Below are positions 58,651-64,000 of a stretch of 64,000 nucleotides of DNA, in pieces. The notes beneath the pieces are model-generated. The model had not been told where the DNA came from. It searched no databases and was given only the letters and a program-made list of their open reading frames with translations. This DNA comes from Castanea sativa. Its lineage: Eukaryota > Streptophyta > Magnoliopsida > Fagales > Fagaceae. Each line of letters opens with the position of its first letter. The stretch's first letter is position 1. The stretch is from NCBI RefSeq assembly GCF_040712315.1, contig NC_134017.1, positions 52,573,636-52,637,635 of the forward strand, read 5' to 3'. Both the position numbers and the translations under genes were made by a program.

Positions 58651-59140
58651 TCATAGGCTACATTTGGACTGAACTTTGCTACATTCAATAAAGAATAAGT
58701 GGGATTTGTGGCACAACCTACTTTTTTGTCCAAGAAATGTGCTACAATCCGCATTACCAGAGTTGCCTTCGTTTCAAATCATCATTTTTCTTACGTAATA
58801 AAGATATATTGGAGTTGCAAACGGGAATTGAATGACAAATGCATTTATATATTAGTGATTTTCTTTGTATTGTTATATGTGCGATATTCCATGTATAGTA
58901 TATTTTGTAGAATAGTTCACATGGCAAGAAGTTTGTGGAACCAAACAAGTTAAGAACATTGTATTATGTTTGAGTTGGTGTGTAATTGATCTTAAATGTG
59001 TTTACCTGAAGAGTTAACCGACAACATAGTAAGGTTTTAAAATGGTCTACACAAGACAAGAATTTAACATCTTTTTTTTCATGGATTGAAGAATTTCATT
59101 GTATTAAATTATTAATATTATTAACTGCACCTGCAGCAAC
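58651..59140. other. Intergenic stretch, no feature recognised
   Basis: Unassigned AT-rich sequence with one short frame (58699-58953) of no known family. Confidence 0.4.
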
Positions 59141-59440
59141 CACTACAAAAAAGGGGTCTATAGCCGCGTTTTCTATGGCCGCGTTTACAACCCAGGCCTA
59201 TGCCGCGCAGCAACAGACCCTGCGGGTCTGTAGCCGCGTTTACAACCCAAGCCTATGCCGCGCAGCAACAGACCCTGCGGGTCTGTAGCCGCGTTTTTAT
59301 AACCGCGGCTAAAGATCAAGCCTGAAGCCGCGTTTTTGAACCATGGCTACAGGCTTCGGGTCTATAGCCGCGTTTTTAAAAAACGCGGCTATAGCCCTCC
59401 GTCAGCTTCAAAGCCTAGAAACTATAGCCGCGTTTTTATA
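59141..59440 (+). mobile_element. CACTA transposon terminus with subterminal repeats
   Basis: It starts CACTACAAAAAAGGGG, the CACTA-type terminal repeat. The next 300 bases are filled with the subterminal motif TAGCCGCGTTTT in both orientations, as CACTA elements require for transposase binding. It includes two tandem 55-bp units (59178-59232, 59233-59287) and a perfect palindrome with 16-bp arms at 59362-59394. The opposite end was not found to the right, so this is a truncated or deletion copy. Confidence 0.83.
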
Positions 59441-59884
59441 GCTTCTCTTTTTTTTTTTTTTTTTTTTCCCTTTCCCTGTTTTTTTTCTTTCTTTTCCCTG
59501 TTATCACAACTGAATTGATTTTTCCCTGCATCTATGAAATCCTATTCTGATTGAAGGAGAAGAAGGCATAATTGAATTTGATTATTTTTATTTTTATTTG
59601 AGTACTTCTATTCTTCTTTATAATGTCATCTAAAGAATAATTTTTTCCCTAATTATTACATTGTCTTTGGTTGCTCCCCTTTAGAGAATGTGGTAATTAA
59701 TGCGGTTGTCTTACAAATAAAGCTAAGACACAATTCTAGCAATTGATTGTAAGGACTTAGGAGTGATACCACTACCTATGATTCTATTGGGAGCATTGAG
59801 CTTGAATTTAGATTGTTAAAGGTGTTTTGGACCAGTTGCTCCTACCGTCTGTTTCGGCCTAGGTGGTTTACAACTGGTTGAGTT
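59441..59884. other. T-rich and unassigned stretch
   Basis: Begins with a long T/C-rich low-complexity tract (59446-59510). The rest is unremarkable. Confidence 0.45.
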
Positions 59885-60990
59885 AGCATTTAACAGCATT
59901 TTGTGTCAAGAGTCAACTTGGATCATGTGAGTTTAATCCAATTTATAGCATTATTGGATGGTTGTGGTTTTTGAAATGGGAAGAAACCATGTAGTGTTTA
60001 GATGAGAAGATATCGTATGGAATCGCCCTATTACGATACGTACGATCCACACATGGCGAGAGTTGTTATGAGATTATCTCATAAGATCCCTTTTCATTTT
60101 CATTTCTAAGCATGAAAAACTATAAAGAACATGCCTTGGTCACTAGCAGTTGGGCTATTTTATTTATCTAGTGAAGTGTATCTCTTCGCTACTAGCTTGA
60201 GTTCTTTACTCAAACATAGGCTTGAATTAATTAAGGCATTTTTTACTCTTCAATTTTCTCGGGAAAAGTAAAGCATTTTATCTTGATGCGGACCAAATTG
60301 TTTGAATTTCTTGCATGAACTCATTGTACGGTTTTGGTCAATCATAGCTCAAATTAATAACACCACCCCCTTTTGGAGATGAGAGAGACTTGCCATGATT
60401 TGAAACTTCCCTTGTTTTTGTTAGGGTGGTTGAGCGGACTGATGGTAATGGGCTGAGCATAAATTTATAAAATTTAAACATCAGATGGGCCCTTTCCTGT
60501 TTGGGCTAGCGGTTCATTTAATATTATTATAAAAAACCAAGCTAGACATTAATAACCATGGTCTATTTTTAATATGTGCCTCTATTAAACTACTAAAATT
60601 TCTGCAATGAAACTTTTAGGAATTAAAAATTTTGGACTCTATTGCTATTTGGGCCTCTATGAAAGAATTAAAATTTCAACCAATCAAATTTTAGGACGCT
60701 TTTGTTTTTGTTTTTTAGAAGTCTGCCGAGTTGAAGAGTCGAACACCCTTAAATAGGGTAAGGTAAATAAAATTTAATATTAAAAAAAAAAAAAAAACAA
60801 AGAACCATGTTGCGCTATAGACCACGTCCTTGAGGAGTGTTACACATTTAAGAAATTTTTTTTTTTGAGAAAGAGACATTGAAGAAGCTGGTTAGGCTAG
60901 CTAGTCATATTTATTCAGAACAAGCAAACTTTAAGTACCTATCAATAATTGGGTAAAGCTTAGTATAGAGTAGTTTTTTTAGGTTCAAGA
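59885..60990. repeat. Dispersed direct repeat, copy B
   Basis: Second copy of the sequence at 41960-43545 and 62740-63675. It keeps the TCCAATTTATAGCA, TCCCCCTTTTGGAGATGAG, TGTGCCTCTATTAAACTACT and CCTATCAATAATTGGGTAAA segments in the same order and orientation. Confidence 0.72.
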
Positions 60991-60999
60991 AATCATTCT

Positions 61000-62720
61000 A
61001 TCAAACATTTTTTAAACATTAATTTGTACTTAAACATAAACTTGAATTTTAAACATATCATCGAAATCATATAACATTTGCAATTCATTCCATATGTGTT
61101 GATATTTTTGAACAATGCTAAACACATAAATATCTCCCTTTATTAGAAAAGAAATATTCAATCAAAAGAAGAGTAGTGGTTACATTTTTTAGATATTGAT
61201 GCAAAAATATTGGCTTAGGCATAAAAGCTTTCAATATTCTCTTTTATGAGTATAACATAGTACAAAAACACAAGCACATATGGAATGAATTTTAAAAGTT
61301 ATTAAATTTCTTTTATATGTTTAAAATTCAAATTTATGTTTAAGAACAAATTTATATTAAAATATGCTGAATCCATCAAGGGAAAAACATTTTCCCCCCT
61401 CTAAATTTGGGGTAATTCACAAATCGTCCCTTATTTTTAAAACTAACTAATTTCCCCTTTTATGCTTTCAAAATGAGCAAATATAACATTCCATTACTCT
61501 CTTAGATAAATACAATGGTATCTTTTGATTTTTGGAATATTCTTTTGTGAAAAGTCTGAAATATCCTAAAACTAAAACATAAAATACCAAAATCACCCCC
61601 AAGCAACTTAAATTGGGTAAAATTAACCCAACCCATAAATTAAACTTGAATACATGAATATGATGTTGGTAAGCATTATTAATTTTTTTTCCCAATTTAC
61701 TGTTTGTCAAACTACTAACTCCAACTCCAAAATAATCATTATAAAACTTTTACTCACCTATTTATTGTTTCTCTAGCTATTGATCCCAACTCCAAAATAA
61801 CCATCAATGGAGTTTTCCTTAAAATCTTATTGTTCCTCTAGCTTCTAACACAAGTCCCAAAAAATAAGGCAAAAGTTGAAAATAACATTAATTACACGAA
61901 ATATGTATGTATGTTGTAAATCTGTGGTCATCGCAACGATAACAATTTTGTCCTCCTTACTTCTCCAAAAAAAAAAAGTAATTAATTGAAGTTCATTAAT
62001 ATGAAATTTTAATGTAAGATTATAAGGAATTAAGCTTTTATTGTGATCATAACTTGCTAGGATAACACTAAACCTAACAATTATTGCTAAATTAATAGCT
62101 TAAGTATTTCTTTTCATTGTCAGAGACATATATTCCCAAAAATCTCCATCACTTTTAGGGGGGATTTATTTTTTTGGTGAAACAAGATATGACAATAGTT
62201 ATGCTTGTTATGTTTAATTTATGGGTTGGGTTCAGTTTACCTGGTTTAGGTTATTTGTGGGGTAATTACAGCATTTTAATTTTAGTTAAGGGTATTTTAT
62301 AATTTTCACTAAAGAATATTCTAGGTTCAAAAGTTTTTATTAGATTCAACTGAAAGGGTGACAAATTGCAGGTATTTGCATTCTGGAAACATAAAGCGGG
62401 AATATGGTTGGTTTCAAAGATAAGGAAAAGATTGTGAACTACTCCAAACATAAATAGGGGAAAGGGCTTTTCTCCTAATGAATTAAACAAACAATTTTGT
62501 AAACATAAATTTGTACTTAAATATAAACTTGAATTTTAAACATAAGAAAGAAATTAGATAACTTTTGAAGTTCGCTCCATGTGTGTTCGTGTTTTTTGTT
62601 TGACGCAATACGCATAAAAGATAATTTGGGAACTTTTATGCCAAAACCAAAATTTTAGCCACAAAATATTTTTTGATATCTAATACGTTAAAGAAAAAGG
62701 TTCCAAGAAGTTGATAAAAA
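61000..62720. repeat. Repeat pair containing an inverted arm, partner of 52290-53240
   Basis: 62160-62720 aligns directly with 52690-53240. 61204-61560 is the inverted version of the same sequence, so 61204-61560 and about 62310-62650 face each other across roughly 750 bp and could form a large hairpin. 61020-61130 also carries the direct form of the AAACATAAACTTGAATTT segment. No protein motif was recognised. Confidence 0.65.
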
Positions 62721-62739
62721 AAGAGAGAAAAGAATAATG

Positions 62740-63675
62740 CTATGTATGTTTCTTCAAATAGCAACTGAGCTATTTTATTTATCTATTGAAAGGAATCCCT
62801 TCACAGTTAGCTTGAATTCTTCACTCATTGTAAAGTTTTAGTCAATCATAGCTCAAATTAATAACACCTCCCCCTTTTGGGAGATGAAAGAGACTTGCCA
62901 TGATTCGAAACTCCAATGTTCTTTCTTGTTTAATAGAAAGACTTTCCTTGGTTTGTTAGGTTGGTTGGGCCAACTGATAGTGATGGGCTGAGCTTAAATT
63001 TATGAAATTTTAAACATCAGAATGGGTTGCCTGTTTGGGCTAGGGGTTCATTTTTTATTTATTATTATTATTATAAAAAACCAGGCTAGACGTTGAAAAC
63101 CATGGTCCATTTTGAATGTGTGCCTCTATTAAACTACTAAAATTTCTGCTATGAAAGTTTTAGGAACCAAAACTTTTGGACTCTATTGCAATTTGGGCCT
63201 CAATCAAAGAATTAAAATTTCACCAATCAAAATTTAGGACACGTTTGTTTTTGTTTTGTTATCTAGAAGTCTGCCAAGTTGAATAGGGTAAGCTAAATAA
63301 AAGTTATGAGGAAAAAAAAAAAAAAACAAAGAACTATCAATATGAGAAGGAGGTTCAAAGATATTTAAGGAGGTTCAACGATATTTAAGGAGGAGACATT
63401 TAACTGTCAATATTTTAAGTCTAAACTCTTCAGTACCTATCAATAGTGGGGTAAAGCTTAGTATAGTTTTCCAGGAACTTATAGGTCCCACTTAATTCAA
63501 TTATGTGGCCAATAAATGACATAGTTAAATTTAACTTCTTTTGAGAAAAATAGTTTTGTCTGCACTGCATTAGTCAATATCGTCATGCGGTTAAATTTAA
63601 TTAGAGATCTAAGACATAAAACCAAATAAATTGTACAAATAATTAATAATTTAATATTCTAATATAAGTTACACA
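62740..63675. repeat. Dispersed direct repeat, copy C
   Basis: Third copy of the block at 41960-43545. Compared with copy A it lacks the left TCCAATTTATAGCA segment and the MITE-like patch. It keeps the right part, including CACTGCATTAGTCA..GTTAAATTTAATTAG..AATATTCTAATATAAGTTA. Confidence 0.72.
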
Positions 63676-64000
63676 AATTCACAAACTACACAAACTACAA
63701 ATGCACATTATACAAACTAAGATTTGACCATGGGTTTCAAATTCTGCAATGTCCTACTCATGTTAAAACCAAACTTAGGATTCCATCTTTATCCCTTAAT
63801 AATTATAAAAAAAATATTATTAACTCACAAAATTTTTATGTTTTCATATATGCACATACGTTCGAGCACCTAATGGGTGTTAGACACAAGTTACTAAGTA
63901 ATTCTCTTGATGTCAGAAGGTTGGGTCCCATTTTTGATAACTGATTTAATGGGCAAGAAAAATGCTATAGACCCAAATGGACACTTTAACCCTTGATTTG
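63676..64000. other. Window end, no feature recognised
   Basis: AT-rich sequence without recognisable gene or repeat border. Confidence 0.4.

Overview
The window is nuclear DNA from a seed plant, almost certainly a woody eudicot. It is AT-rich, with long poly-A/T tracts, introns of several kilobases with GT-AG borders, and many nested plant-type transposons. Four protein genes can be read with confidence. I cannot name the species. The repeat style suggests a tree such as the oak/chestnut family, but that is only an impression.

Genes, left to right: (1) a pterin-4a-carbinolamine dehydratase (PCD/DCoH), + strand, 1448-7654, seven exons, with a mitochondrial-type leader; (2) a single-exon, membrane-anchored, SAM-dependent methyltransferase-like protein of the At1g29790 type, - strand, 15195-16322; (3) a PDCD5-family DNA-binding protein, + strand, 20949-29206, seven exons, the first coding exon being only the ATG; (4) a two-pore potassium channel of the TPK5/KCO5 type, + strand, 32603-39554, two exons separated by a 5.7-kb intron. 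From memory, genes 1-3 match Arabidopsis At1g29810, At1g29790 and At1g29850, so 1-29 kb looks like an old conserved gene neighbourhood. Nothing suggests that the four genes act in one pathway.

Most of the remaining sequence is mobile elements, several with clean target-site duplications (TSDs): a SINE in a PCD intron (3565-3676); a TTA-flanked element with a GC-rich minisatellite core (8098-9186); a foldback MITE (10950-11166); an L1-type LINE interrupted by a MITE in PDCD5 intron 4, plus a second short LINE there (23245-25554, 25960-26289); a hAT element just upstream of the potassium channel gene (31160-32017); and two LINE pieces inside that gene's intron.

From 40 kb to 64 kb I see no convincing gene. 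This part holds Mutator-like elements (40736-41672, 46768-47420, 57615-58650), a local duplication (44326-45497 / 45887-47722), a solo LTR with a 5-bp TSD (54220-54981), a Harbinger-type element (56088-56883), a CACTA terminus with a perfect 16-bp-arm palindrome (59141-59440), and an unidentified sequence block present three times. I found no sign of a new multi-gene system. The most unusual things are structural: non-autonomous transposons with GC-rich repeated cores, and a duplication whose two copies carry different later insertions.
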